From Rhizophagus irregularis (lineage: Eukaryota > Glomeromycota > Glomeromycetes > Glomerales > Glomeraceae): a DNA stretch of 64,000 nt. The position numbers were made by a program, and so were the translations under genes. Below the pieces are notes generated by a model that saw only the letters and a list, made by a program, of their open reading frames with translations, was not told the origin of the DNA and searched no databases. Below, in pieces: positions 13,001 to 25,911 of the stretch; position 1 is the first letter of the stretch, and every line of letters starts with the position of its first letter. The DNA is taken from positions 5,580,001 through 5,644,000 of the forward strand of contig NC_089431.1 of assembly GCF_026210795.1 (NCBI RefSeq). Direction: 5' to 3'.

Positions 13001-13560
13001 AAAAAATAAAATAAAATAAAATAAAATAAAATAAATAATAAAATAAATATTATTCGTAATATAACTTATAATTAAACGAAAAAAAAAAAGAAATTTTTTT
13101 AAAAAAAAATAAAAAATAGCTCGATATAAAATGTGTGAATTATCACATTTTTGAGACCATTACTTATATTACTCTTAAATTAATACTTACCGTTACTTTT
13201 TCTTTTAGTAATACCAAAAAATCTAATTATATTTGCATGAAATTGAGTTAAATGTAATAATTGTAACTAAAAAAAAAAGGAATAAGTCAGTCAATTTTTT
13301 TATGAAATATTATTATAAATTTTCTTTACCTCGTTAACAATTTCTATAATACAACTATCAGTTCTAAAAGATTTTAATGCAATAACAGTATTGGAACTTT
13401 CCCAATTTGCTCTATACACATTACTAAAAGCTCCAGAACCTATACGTCTAATATTTTGAAATTCTTTATATTCATAATAATTTATGTAACATTTTGAAAT
13501 TCCATCCTCAATCCATTGAATCCATTTATCCGAATCAGTACTATTATGTTTACTATCCAT
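10050..13560 (-). CDS. Protein kinase fused to 16 Sel1-like repeats
   Basis: Five exons: 13330-13560, 13191-13266, 12797-12981, 12351-12711 and 10050-12274. They total 3078 nt (1025 aa plus stop) with every junction in phase. I chose the ATG at 13560 (MDSKHNS), directly before the kinase lead-in, over an upstream in-frame ATG at 13644. Kinase domain about 35-310: glycine loop GSGAFSNVY (41-49), Lys63, HRDLHSNNIL (catalytic Asp163), DFG at 180-182, DVYSVGVLLWEL and the CWxxxPxxRP motif. All key residues are present. After a Ser/Asn/Asp linker come 16 Sel1 repeats of 36 residues (about 448-1025; core LGYCYxYGIGTEKNExKAFELYKxAAEKGH). Sel1 arrays are protein-binding superhelices, so the kinase is probably scaffolded to partners as in other fungal and amoebal Sel1 kinases; this is inferred. 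Likely cytosolic: no signal peptide or membrane segment. Confidence 0.9.
10053..11786 (-). repeat. 108-bp coding tandem repeats (Sel1 array)
   Basis: Sixteen in-frame units of 108 bp with the same start phase. Neighbouring units are about equally diverged, and the terminal ones are least conserved. Fixed unit length and lack of gaps fit purifying selection on the superhelix together with past unequal crossover. Confidence 0.9.
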
Positions 13561-16500
13561 TATATAAAAAAATGAATGAAATGAAAAAAATATGTTGGGT
13601 GTCGAGTGATGTGCATTTGTCAACATGCGAACAAAATTATTCATAAATGTTTTCGTGTTACGATACGAATGACGATCATTAATTAAAAAATTACGACAAA
13701 TAATAATAATCGGGGTGTAACTAGCGGACTGACAAAAAAAAAAAAAATTTTTTTTGCATTCATATCGTAAAATTTATTTTGAATTCATATCGTAAAATTT
13801 ATTTTGAATTCATCTCGTGAATTTTTTTTTTTTAAATTCGATCTCGTAAAATTTTTTTTTTAAAAAATTCCGACTAGAGGCCGAAATCAATATTTTAACG
13901 ATTTTTTAATTCCGGCCAAAGTATTTTGGCCAGAATTAAGTGACAAAAAAAATTGTTAGATTTAATGCCAGCCCGAATTAAGTTTAATCGGCCGATTAAT
14001 ATTTATTGTTTTAACACAATTTTCAATTTATTATATAAAAAATAAAAAAATTTTTTTTTTTTACGTGACAACTACTATACTGTTATTTAATAATTGGATT
14101 AGTCGGGCAAGTTTATTTTTTACGAATTCTTGAATAATAGAAATGTCTTTATTCAGGTCTGCCGGTACAATGTAAAATTATGACGCGTTCATGAACTAAA
14201 TATATTAGGAATGACGTTATCCTTCACAGGATTAGATTTTGACTTGCGCACAACTTGAAAGTTTCTTATTCAAAGTCAGATTATTAGTAGGGATGAAATC
14301 AATTCGGTTCAAAACCGACGGTTTGAATCTGCAGTTTGAAACTTTAGGATGAATTTATTTAAATGATTTTCAATTAAATTAAGTATTTCAAAATAAACTA
14401 AATTATTTTGCTAAACAATTATGGAAATTATCTAACTTGTTATTCTTAATTCATAATTTATCGTCAATATTCCATTTTAGGAGCAAAGTTCAAATTAAAT
14501 TTTTTATTTTTATACAATCCTAACATTTCATACTAAAACCGTCAATACCCCTTTTTTTAATTTTAAATCGCGCGTTATTACCATAATGAGTTGTTTGTAT
14601 TTTTGTAACTGTTTGTTTATTTTATAAATTTACTATAAATAAACGGTATATTAAAAATACAATTAAAAAATCATATGATATTGTAATAATTAATAAACAT
14701 CGCGAGGTATTTTTTCCAATTATTTAACGCCAAGTGCTAATTTTGCGCACCAATCTTATTAAAGATTTTTGTGTATGGCTATTTATTATTATTTATTATT
14801 ATCACGAAAAAAAAAATAAAAATTATCGAAGGCGCAATCCATACCTAACAAATTCGGGATGGCATAGAAAAACGGGAAATTCTGCTAGTGCAATTATCCG
14901 GAAACCTTAGCCGCAAATGCCCGGTTTAATCGCGGGAATCTCATGAAATATCATGATGACTGATAAAATCCATACGACGACGTATTCGTTTCGTCGGAAA
15001 AATCCTAATGTTAAATTGTATAGTTTAGACGTGATTTTCATCATTGTGTCCTTGATGGTCCCGATCATCATAGGGGGTGGAAAAGGGGAAAGGAAAAAGA
15101 ATTTGTAATTGTATTCAGAGATGGGCTGTCGATGAAAACTGGGCGGGGCTGTCGATGAAAAACTGGGCAGGTTTATCGGGTGTAGTGAAACGAATATTAA
15201 TTGATTTTTTTAACTGGAATTGGATAAAATATTTTAATATATCCCATTACAGTAAAAAAAAAAATAGACTAAAAAATGATTAACAAACTATAAATATTTT
15301 ACCCGCGAACACACAATCACATGATCAACAAAATCTAAGCCAAGCGCTTATCTTTACGAAAAAGAGTACAACTTTAAATTCTGATCGGTATTAAAATATT
15401 ATTGATATGAAACCATAAAATAATTATTAATATTTTACCCGTTTTTTTTAATTACCCGTACCCGTATTATTCAGTATTCCAGGTAATTCACAATTTTAGG
15501 TGCATATAATCAAACTTTCTTTATTTGTTTGTTTTTGGAATATAAAACTTGACTAATACAGCATACCATACAAGAAATACTATACTAATTATTTCAAAAC
15601 CAATCGGTCTAGACTTTTCTTTTGTGTGCTTACGGTTAGCAATTTACGAGGTCATAATTACACAATTAAAAATAATAAATTGTATTTATATCGCCAATTT
15701 TTAGTATTTGTATCTTTCCGTTTATTTTATTATTAGAAACGTTTTTGTAAAATAAAAATGTATTTGCAAATGAAAAAAAAAAATATTCCTAAAAATGTTT
15801 CGAGAAAACAAGCAGACTTTTCTTAATTACTAAAATATTTACCATGACTGCGCCACTACTGCGCTTCACCAATCATATGTTATTATTTGTTGGACAACTA
15901 TAAAATGATTGTCGTAATGATTATTATTGTTTTTTTTTTTTCGGGGGATTTTTTAATCCTTTAATCTTAAATGATTGATTGATTACACATGAAGAATATC
16001 AAGATATTATGTTAAAAAAGGTAAAGCCACTATAATTGTAGATGTATAAAAATAATCAAACTACTGAGGCGTTCGGATCTCGACTTCTCGAAATTTATTT
16101 ATAAATTATAAATGATATAAAATACTTTTTACTCTATAAAGAAATATCAAAGAAAAGCCATCAAATCCAGAACAAGTTTAATAACTTGATTTAAAGGGAT
16201 TCATATTTAGGTATAATTCGAGAAATGTTACGTACTTTTTGCGATATGTTTGCATTTTGTGGTTTCAATTATGATACACTAGGATCATTGTAAATCTTGT
16301 ACTTACCAATTTTGGTATGTTGGCGCTTCAACTTAAGGTTTCTGAGGCGCAATCGCATGGTATTGAATTACATTATAATAAAAATATATACGTACTTGTA
16401 GAACAAAAAAAAATAAGTAAATAAAATCAAAATCAAAAATATAAAAATATTCGAGCATGTTTTTTCCAAAATTATTTTAGTTTACGCTAACGTAAAATTC

Positions 16501-17223
16501 CTCAATCAATATCACATGAGCATAATATAAAAGTAACTTTCCGCCTAATTAATTTCCCAATGAAAAAGTGGGAAGAACGAATATAGTAATAAACTACCTT
16601 AAATTCTTTATTTGAAAAAAAAAAAAGAAATAAGCATTGCGATAATCTTTACCACTTTGGTTTGATCGTTGAGAGAATGATATTTTCTTTTTTAATTATG
16701 AAAATAACGCCAAGTATCTAAATTTTAATTTGAATAAAAAAAAATTCTTTTTTTTTATTATATGTATCATTATCTCATTTATGTATTAAAAAGCGCGAAA
16801 AATATAAAATTACGTTACGAAATAAATTTCTAATTATCATTGTAAAAACCGGCAATCCCATTAAAAATTTAAACATATAAGGTAAAGCTGATTAACAAGA
16901 AAAAAAATAGAACCCCAAAAATACCCCTTTTAATTTTTCTCTTTTTTTCTTTTCTTCTTTTTTTTTATTTTTACAAATATATTATATAAATGATTTATAT
17001 AAACTTTTTCTTAAATTGTCGCCATTTAAAATTGTGATTTATATAACTAAACTATAATAAGGTGTTTGTAACTGTTTATTTTTTTTTAAAAAAAAAATAA
17101 TAATAATATAAACGGAGTAGCATAGTACGAGAGACTTTTTTTGTTTTTTTTTTTTTTTAAAAAACACAAACTTCCTTTATTTTTACTCCCCCCTTTTCTT
17201 CTTTTCTCCTTTTTTAATGCAAA
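13561..17223. other. Intergenic, no gene seen
   Basis: AT-rich with some TTGGCCAGAATT-type dispersed repeat near 13860-14000 and a 27-bp direct duplication at about 15120-15175. A 68-codon frame at 15077 runs through that duplication and looks spurious. The last 300 bp are T-rich pyrimidine tracts, as expected upstream of the Kelch gene. Confidence 0.45.
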
Positions 17224-19027
17224 ATGTTTTATGTTTTTCTTTTACAATTTTTTGTAATATCATTTTCGTTAACGATATTAGTAGAATCAGCAACAAATGC
17301 AAGATATGCACACGTTTCAGCACTAATTAACGATCAATTATTTATAATAGGAGGTCAACCTACTAGTTTTCAATTGAAAGGATCAAATGATGTATTTTAT
17401 TTAGATTTAAAAAAATCATTTAATTTGCAAGATCCATCGTTAGTAGATATAACTAGAACATCGGGAATGCCATTAACAATTTCATGGGCGAGTAGTACTG
17501 TAGTAAATAAAGATGGGATATTAATATATGGAGGTTATACTTGGAGTTTAAATTCTGGTAATTTAGATAATGGTGACAATGCTTTATATTTATTTAATGC
17601 AACTACAAAACAATGGACAATACCAACTGTAAGTGGTGCTCCACCACCTAAAAGGAGGGAAATGAAAATTGTTTCTGATAATAATGAAAACATTTTTATT
17701 TATGGTGGAATTCAATTGGGTGAAAATCCTCAATGGTATACGGATATGAATATTCTAGATGCTCAATCTGAATTCAGATGGGAATTAATTCAAATGAAAA
17801 ATTCTCCAACTTATCCTAGAGCTGATTATACTGCTACTATGTTACCGAATGGTGTGATTGTTTATATTGGTGGTAGAACTCGTGCAGTAAGAGATGCTTC
17901 AATTTTGGAAACTGAATTGAATATAAAACAGGTATTTAATTTAATCGATTATGTTCAAAAAGAATTTATTTTTATTATTATTATTAAGAAAAAAAAATTC
18001 TGATTTTTAGATTACATTATATGATACAAAAGATGCTACCTGGTATCCAATGGTAAATATTATAAATATACATTTATATATATATGTGTATAGTATTTAT
18101 TTATTTAACCTTTGCAATTAATTTACTAGGAAACGAGCGGAGAATTAATAGATAATAGGAATAGTCATTCAGCAGTATTGACACCGGATGGAAAAATAAT
18201 AATATATGGAGGAGCGCAAGGACCTAATTTAATAACAGCATCGCCAAGTTTAGCTATATTGGATACAAGTACTTCAGTATATACGTGGTCAGTACCTACG
18301 ATATCTTCACAGTTTAGTCCTCCCCCATTGATTCTTCACACTGCAGATTTATATGGTGATTACATGATTGTCGCCTTCGGTCAGTAAATTTTGAACACTT
18401 TTTTTTTTTTTTTTTTTTTTCCTTTTATCCTCTAAAGTATTAAATTTTTTTTTATTTCAATTAGGAAATGTAACTAATGGAGCAACATCACCTGTAGAAA
18501 TAAATTCAGGGATATATATGCTAGATACAAAAACATTTTCGTGGATAACATCATATACCCCAAATTCAACTTCTCCATCTGATAAAAACGATCCAATTTC
18601 AATTGGAATAATAATAGGAATAGTATGTGCGATAATAGTATTTTTAGTTGTAGCTAGTATAATAGGATGGATTTTTTATAAAAGATATAGGGAAAATAAT
18701 AATATAGAGCATGCTATTCCTACACCTGGAAGTGGAATGGACAGAGTTGAAAGAGATGAAAGAGATGAAAGAGACGAAAGAGATGAATTTGGTGGTAATA
18801 GAATTAGTAATATTACTAGTGTTACCGACAATAGTAACAACGAAAATGTCAGGAATAGTTCAACCACAGACGTTACTGTTATATCTCATTCTAGACCTAC
18901 TTCTACCTACAAAAGTACTAGTAATTATGGGTCAACCCCTTATGTTCCTTCATATACTCCTCCACCTTATTACACTCCACATGGCGGTTTTACTCCCAAA
19001 AATCCCCCATATAGTACAAGAAATTAA
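17224..19027 (+). CDS. Kelch-repeat type I membrane protein (copy 1)
   Basis: Four exons: 17224-17931, 18011-18052, 18130-18379 and 18465-19027 (520 aa). Exon 2 is only 42 nt; the exon 3 donor is GTCAGT. Residues 1-22 form a signal peptide (FLLQFFVISFSLTILVES). Kelch blades follow (NDQLFIIGGQP, GILIYGGYTW, NIFIYGGIQL, GVIVYIGGRT, KIIIYGGAQG), giving a galactose-oxidase-like propeller outside the cell. A single transmembrane helix lies at about 379-404, then a cytosolic tail with four RDE repeats (about 427-439) and a Pro/Tyr-rich end (YVPSYTPPPYYTPHGG). The design suggests a surface or secretory-pathway adhesion or receptor role; the ligand is unknown. The paralogue at 50.2 kb shares exon borders. 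Confidence 0.88.
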
Positions 19028-22000
19028 TGTAAATTTTTCTTTTTAAATAATTTAATAGAATTTGTAATAATAATAAAAAAAAAAACTAATGAAAATTATT
19101 TAGATTTTCGGTAAAATCTCGGTTCAAACTTATTCCATTTTTAATTTTATTAATTCCAAATACTCCGATACAAAAGTTATTTTAAGTTTGGCTTTTGTTT
19201 TTATTTTCTAAAAATAAGTTATTGTGTAATAAATTTCCATGTTAACCAGCAGAATTGTTTGTATAAAGGTGCATTCGTGTAAAAAAATGAGGCGCAGTCA
19301 ATTTTGTGTAAAAACTTAATTTTAAGTACATGTAATATGTTCCGTTCCGGTTTGATTAGACAACTACGTGATATATTGTCAATCCCCGTATAGTCAGCTA
19401 CCACGCCCGAGAGCAAATACCATGGGCGTTCTTGAATAGACTATATAACGCAACCAGATGAATTCGTCCCAATTGGAAGTCCCGTGTTATGGTCCATCTT
19501 AATCTTTAATTTTGGTTATACGCGGAAATTGAAAATCCTGTTATTTAATCTTACGCTAATATCCGTTTTCTTTGAAAAAAAAAAAAAAGATTGAGAAGTC
19601 TTCGATAATATCGAAGAACAAATTTATGGACAATCAGCATTTTCATTGAAAGGTGATAGTGATAATAATGAAAGCCATCGAATTAAAAAATAAAAAAGTA
19701 AAAGTTTAACGCCCTAAAAGTAGAGTCATTTAGTGTAGCATTCAACATTTTTGTCCGGTGAATTCTCAATTTCGACTACAAACATGCGAAAATTTTAGCA
19801 TTTATAGATTTAAATTCAAACGAGTTTAATATATCATACCTCCACCTATAATTCAATGTGAAAATTTGAAAACTATAAATCTAGAAAGCATTCTTTTACG
19901 GGTCCAATACTGGTCCAATTCCAGCTGAATTGTCCAAATTACAATTAACCGATTTACTATACGTAACTGGAGAAATTTCGATGATATAATTTTAAACAGA
20001 TTGTATGTTGTTTAATAATAATAATATTATTATTATTGTATAATAAATAAATATATACAATTTAATCTTTTCTAGGAGATTGGCTGTTAATGCGTTGACT
20101 GGTTCTATACCGGATAATATCTGCCAAAGGAATCATTCATTTTGTGACCTACGACTAACCCAATTTACGTCCTTTCCTGCAACATGTAACGTGTGTACAC
20201 TTGAATAATTGCATTTTATTTTAATAAATTATGGGGTTCCTTAATGTACAGTGATATTAATGTACGAACTGGCCGGAATTAACGTTAACGCTATCGTGTA
20301 AGTGCATAACTCCCAAATTCGGGCCAGTTCGTACGTTAATATCGTATATCCTTACTGTATGTTAAGGACGTCCATAAATTATATATAATATTAGTGAATA
20401 TCACGTATATGAATATAATTTAGTTAATAAAAATAAAATAGAATAATTAATTAATTAATAAGGATTTACAGAAAAAACTTCGTCGTCGTTTTATTCGATT
20501 GTTTTCAATTATTTTCTTTAAAATTATGATCAAAATAAATTCAATAAAATTTTATATGAATACCTAGTAGATTATTATTAAATTTTGCAATCAGAGATAG
20601 TCTAAAATCATGTTTGTTAAAAATCACGTAAATTAAAAGCCATTAAAGAAGAAATATTTACGCGTCTAGAAAATTTTATTAGTAATACTGTATATTGATA
20701 ACAAATAGGAATCGTCTTATTATAAAATCTTTAAAAATAAAAAATCTCAGAAATCGGAATTATTAATTTTTTCTTTTCGTAAAATACCAAAATTTCAAAA
20801 ATTTCATTGTATAAACAATTTGTTATTGTGAAGCAATTGTATTGACAACCTTTTGAGACATTGTTCAGAAAAAGCTTTTATTTTACCCCAGATCTGTTCC
20901 TTTCGTCCTATTTGTCCTAAAACTATCTATCCTGCAATTCTACGCTTCTAATCAGATTTGTAAGCAAATCTTTTCCGAAAGGATTCTTGAGACTGTAACA
21001 AAAATTATTACAAAAAAAAATTTTATATTTTACAAATTGTTCAAGAAAACCCAATTTTTGAATATATTATAACAAAAATAATGATTATTTTTAAAATGAA
21101 TGAAAAAGGTGGAAACAATCTTTGTAATATCCGTTATAGAATACAAAAAATCATTATTTAAATGACAATATAAGAAAAGCTTAATCAAATAACTAGATTC
21201 TAGGAAGTACTAGGATCGATTAAATATTAATATAATTTATTTATAGTGATTTCGATTAGGGATCATGGACAAAATCAAATATTTTACAATAGCTCATTTT
21301 CTCATTTTTTTTTCACAAATTATTGTTGAGCACTTGGGCTGCAACCGGCGAAAAAGTAGTATCAATAGCAATTTATTGTTAATAATTTTTTATTTTGTCA
21401 TTTTCTTTTTTTATTAAACATATAAACATATAATATATATACTGTATATAGAATTACTCGAACACTATTTACGTGCGTGCGGTCTTGAATAATTCCATCG
21501 GTGGTCGCTATCAGGAAAAGACAAAATATTGCTTATTTTGACAAACATGCGTTGGCAAAGGTATTACGAGGACTTCTTTTTTTACCAGCGTCACTAACTA
21601 GATAATATTTCTTTTTTTTTCTGTTTAAAAAGTTTTCGATGCGATTTTTGCGGCTTTATTGTAGCATTTGTAATAAATCGGAAAATAACTTTAGTTGGTT
21701 TAACGTGTTAAATAATAAAATACTTAATAAATCTAAGATTAATTGGAAAAGAAAGAATTAATACTATTAGGACGTATTAATTTATTATTATTTAATAAGT
21801 TAATTATTAAGCAATACTTTTTAATAATTAAATATATAAGGGGTCTGATCTAGAAAAATCAAGGTAAGAGAATTTTTTGGTAAGTTATTGTATTTTAATC
21901 TAATCATATAAAAAGTATAATGCAATAAAAATCTCAATTTTGGAAAAAAATTCTAACTTGATCTTCCTAGATCAGGAACTATCTTATACGTATCAAATCT

Positions 22001-22059
22001 CACATATATCGATATGTTATGATGATTGGAACTTACAACAGGTTTAACGAACATAATAA
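19028..22059. other. Intergenic with one MITE and a short coding relic
   Basis: No intact gene. Between about 19588 and 19690 (plus) a stretch of some 32 codons reads EVFDNIEEQIYGQSAFSLKG and ends at a stop. It looks like the last exon of a host gene left behind. The rest is AT-rich apart from the MITE listed separately. Confidence 0.4.
20249..20357. mobile_element. 109-bp MITE with TA target duplication
   Basis: The ends are CAGT...ACTG flanked by TA on both sides. Just inside, the arms share ATTAAYGTACGAACTGGCC (19 bp, one mismatch) as an inverted repeat, leaving a small loop. Structure fits a non-autonomous Tc1/mariner-type element that folds as a hairpin. Confidence 0.6.
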
Positions 22060-22310
22060 TTTATAAAATTATTGATGGAGATCGGTCTGAAATTACAAAA
22101 TTTTTTGCTAATTTAATGAAAAGATGTTGAAAGGCCAACTATTGATGAAATCTATATTTATATTATTGGGATGCTTTCAAAGTATAAAAAAGGTTGGTCC
22201 AAATTTAGAGAGAAATCTCATTCAAAGGCAATTTTTACAAGTAGGCCATCAAGTTCTTTGATAAATTTATCTTCAACTATTCATTTAATGTGAGACTAGG
22301 TATGTTAGTA
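22060..22310 (+). pseudogene. Kinase C-lobe relic
   Basis: Host gene fragment. A stretch reading ANLMKRCW and, after a frame change, ERPTIDEIYIYIIGMLSKYK matches kinase subdomain XI (CW...RPTxxEI) and the usual C-terminal extension of this fungal kinase family. There is no catalytic loop upstream, so only the 3' end of a former kinase gene remains. Confidence 0.5.
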
Positions 22311-23884
22311 TATATATTAATAATAACTTGAAATATGAATTAATCTATCAGATAATGACAGGTCAAACTTATTATTATTTCATTAAATTATTATAAGAAC
22401 TTGATACTTTTTTATTATTTATTTTTAAAATACATTGTTGGTATACTATGTAGATAAATCTTTCAATGTCTCAACACTCGAGAACTTTGATATCATTTAA
22501 ATGATTAATATTAGTATTTCTAAATTTATTATACTAAGACACTTATCACATATCTGTAGTTTGATCTGATAGTCCGTGAATAGCGTGATCAAGTAAACTA
22601 GTTAAATAATCAATAAGGTGCAGGAGAATTTTAGAAGATAAACTCTTTAAAAATTCTTAACTTGACCGAGTTTCAGTCAATTTGTGAAACTTATATTCTA
22701 TTATATTTATTGTATTGGAAAAGAAATAAAAGGAAATTTTAAGATAATAAGTGAACTAAAATTTTTCTGTAGTATACGATTACAGTTTCTGTTTCATGAA
22801 AGAAAATGCCCGATTTTTTTTAACCCACAAAAATAATTTTAGGCGAATCAGTTAAAGTCTTATTATAAAAAATTATTTAAAAATTTATTCAGATAAAAAA
22901 AAACTACTAAAAATATAAAAATAAATCATTTTTAAATATAGTAAAGATAATAACAAATTTAAAAATTATCTGTTTGTTTGCTAAGTTTTCTTAATATTTA
23001 ATAGACAAGATTTTCTATCATGTGAGTTCATATCAGAATAATATTGTCTTTGAGTCTTTCTCTATCTTTTGGAATCCCAAATAATTTCGTGGTATAGTAA
23101 AATCGTTGAAAGTAAATTATATAATATTTATATAAATATAATTTTGAATTATGTAACGTGTGGTTGGCTGCGTCCGATCTATTCTACATTATTTATAGTC
23201 AAATTAATTCATTAGTTGTTGGGTTACTAATCATATACTGTATATATGATTGAAGGTCCTGGTATCGAAGGGTTAATCTTTTTTTCGACATCATTCCTTT
23301 TTGATTTAATTTATTAATTTTTTTAATAAATAATTTGTGTAATCTTATTTAATAAATCATCTGACCAATCAATTTTAAGGGATTAAATGTCCTTGTCCCT
23401 ATAAAAAAAATTCAAGAAAAAATTCCGATAAATGATCATTTTTCTCGTTTTTATTCCGAAGAAACTCAGACACGTGATCATTTTTCTGAAAAATTTTTAT
23501 AGGGATTTAAAGCACCTTTTTTAATAAAAGTTTTTTTTTAGATAATTTCTTAATAATTTTTATAAAATATTTTTACAGATTTTTTTTTTTGCAATCATTT
23601 TTTAATAAATCACATGCGCACAATTTTTGAATAAAAATTCTAAAAATGATTTTTCTTAGTAAGAAATTATTTTTAATAGAAAAATGTTATCATAAACGGG
23701 GTTGATAAACATCATCTCACGTGGGTGGCTTGTACTAGAGTATGCTATATCAACCAAATTGTAGTTTTTTAATAGTTTATCATCTAGATCATTTTTCTTT
23801 CCTTTTTCGCTTCTATTTGACTTCTTTCACTCTTTAATTCTAATAAATAACCAAACTATTCCTTCCTTTGACATTTCTCTAATG
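22311..23884. other. Intergenic; duplicated segment and weak inverted repeat
   Basis: No gene seen. About 23053-23345 is a diverged copy of 42637-42915 (best block around TGTAACGTGTGGTTGGCTGC). Around 23377-23525 an imperfect inverted repeat (TCCCTATAAAAA and its complement) may be a decayed MITE. Confidence 0.5.
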
Positions 23885-24872
23885 AATCGTCAGATCGTCT
23901 ACAACAACTGCTATACGCACCGTAACTACGATTATTGTAGATGGCACATCTTTCATCTATTACACGACTCAAAATATAATTTTCTATTCTATCACATTCA
24001 AAAGGATCCAAGAATATCGTTACTGTCTTTTACTTTAACAATTGTTACTGTGCGGGGTTTATTATCACAAATTTGATGAAATTTTTCCCGTAAATGTCCA
24101 TCACGAGATGCGCGAAATAATAATTTGAATTCATATGGAGAACTCAAATTGTCTGTGATTCCTAATCTATCGATCCATTTTAAAATTAATTCAGCATGTT
24201 GATAATTTATAATTTTTGAATCAATAGTTTTTTTACTTTCCCTATTTGGTCATACCATATTCTGATTTATCACTTGGCTTGCTGTTAGGATCAAAAATGT
24301 TACTAAATTTTTATAAAAATCTGGAAATATTTTTTCATAAGGGAACAAAAATTCTTTAGAGGTTAAATTGTAGAATTCGATAAATGGAATAAATCGTTGT
24401 AAGGTAGTATTCTTTAAATTATTAAAATCATCTTGAGAACAAATTACAAGGTCAGAGGGAAGTTCAGGATTTTGAGCAAGACCTGTTCCCAAATTTGAAT
24501 TTCTCTCATTGTAAGGTTATCACTTTGAATAATTGTAACTAAAAGTTTTTCTGGAATTGAAGTTCTAAGAAAGTATCATTCTCAAAACTTGTTTGATATA
24601 TCAAATTAAAATTTTGTTCCATTCAATTTGTATTACTTTCAATCAAATGAATACAATTAACTAGTTCTTGGAGACTAAGTTCGCTAGCAGAAATTAAGAT
24701 TTTAATTATATCCTGAGTATTATATTCCTTTAAAGCATAAGAAAGTATAGTAGAAAGTTTTCTGCCATAAATATACCTAAAATACAAACATACATTATTA
24801 TGAATAATATAAGTTTATAAATTATTATATTAAGATTAGTTGAAATATTTCGGGTGTAATATTTGGTAATTT
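23885..24872 (-). pseudogene. Decayed BTB-BACK-TLDc copy (copy D)
   Basis: Nearly colinear with copies B and C at nucleotide level, closest to B over most of its length. Relative to B it has an internal deletion of about 68 bp at 24011 (loss of the segment ending in NEILGGYNP), a frame break near 24247, and a shortened BACK region near 24555 where the piece between EKLLVTIIQ and the next helix is missing. Most of the BTB exon is lost beyond 24872. It still keeps part of the family tail (reading CCRRSD) at about 23890-23925, which copy B has lost. A single open piece of 80 codons at 24250-24492 is just part of the relic. Confidence 0.8.
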
Positions 24873-25140
24873 ACTTTGCAGAAACTATTAAAATCGAAAC
24901 TATATCGTGACAAAGTCAAAATTTTATCGTAAAACTTATAGCACAATACAGTATTATACTATTACAATAAGTTTAAGTGGATCGTATGTATAAAGTTGAT
25001 GCATATTAAGGAAATCGACACCTGATTTAACCGGATCGTACAAAAATAGTATCAAAATCGTAAAATATAAATTATGGTAAATGCATATATATCCATATCC
25101 AAAAGAGACTAGAGAACTCAAATTAAGTATAAAACAACAC

Positions 25141-25911
25141 CTTAAGCCGCATGTCCAAAGAATCGCCTAAAAAAGAATAAAAACAAATCATTAGTAAAAC
25201 ATTTAGCTAAAGAAATAAATTAATAAGAAAAAAAAATATTTTTTTCGAAAGTCCTTACCGAGACAATACGCGACCAGGGACATAACCGTCTAAAAAAAAG
25301 AGAAAATTGAAATGTTAGTAAAATGTTTCACTAAAGAAATAAATTAAAAAAATATTTTTTTTGGAAGCTCTTACCGAAATAATACGTGCTCAAGGACCGG
25401 CCGTCTAAAAAAAAAAGAGGAAACCGAAACGTTAGTAAAACATTTCATTGCTGTAAATAAAAAGAACAAGAAACTCACTCACAAAATTCAACGCGTCAAA
25501 GGGAAAAAGAACTGTTAGCAAAATTTGTTGAAAAAATTTCATTTTATTTGCTGAAATCCAACCTTTCCGGCCATCCAGAAAATAAGAAAACGAAATTTGA
25601 GAAAATGTTTCGTTAAAGAATTAATTTGAAAAAAAATCTAGTTCACCAAAATTCAAAATATGAAATCCAAGTGTTCAGGCTTGCCTAAATAAAAAAGATA
25701 AAATTTGTTACGTTAACATATATTTAGTTAGGATAAATAAATTAAAATAGTGAAAAACTTGCCAAAAACGAAATCTCATGTTTCCAAAGAGACCCGAAGA
25801 ACCGCCTTAAAAAAAATGAAAATGAACTGTTAGTAGTTGTTCATTAAAATATTAAAGAAAAATAAATTAAAAACTTACAAAATATCGCGTCCTGAAGACT
25901 GAAGGAGCCAC
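25141..25911 (-). repeat. Tandem array of small exon-intron cassettes
   Basis: On the minus strand six exon-like islands of 26-43 nt lie between polypyrimidine-AG and GTAAG/GTG/GCAAG borders: 25879-25911, 25763-25805, 25647-25684, 25375-25404, 25259-25289 and 25141-25166, with degraded copies near 25560 and 25480. The islands resemble each other in pairs (two start ACGG and end TCG; two start GCG and share TTTGGA...ACATG). The spacers are AT-rich, and several carry a TTTACTAAC-type branch site about 30-40 nt before the acceptor. One spacer starts with GC (G|GCAAGT). I could not find one frame open through all islands, so coding status is unproved. Confidence 0.5.

Noticed and set aside
15077-15283. 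68-codon Trp/Gly-rich frame
   Set aside because: Depends on a short local direct duplication; no splice sites or homologous copy.
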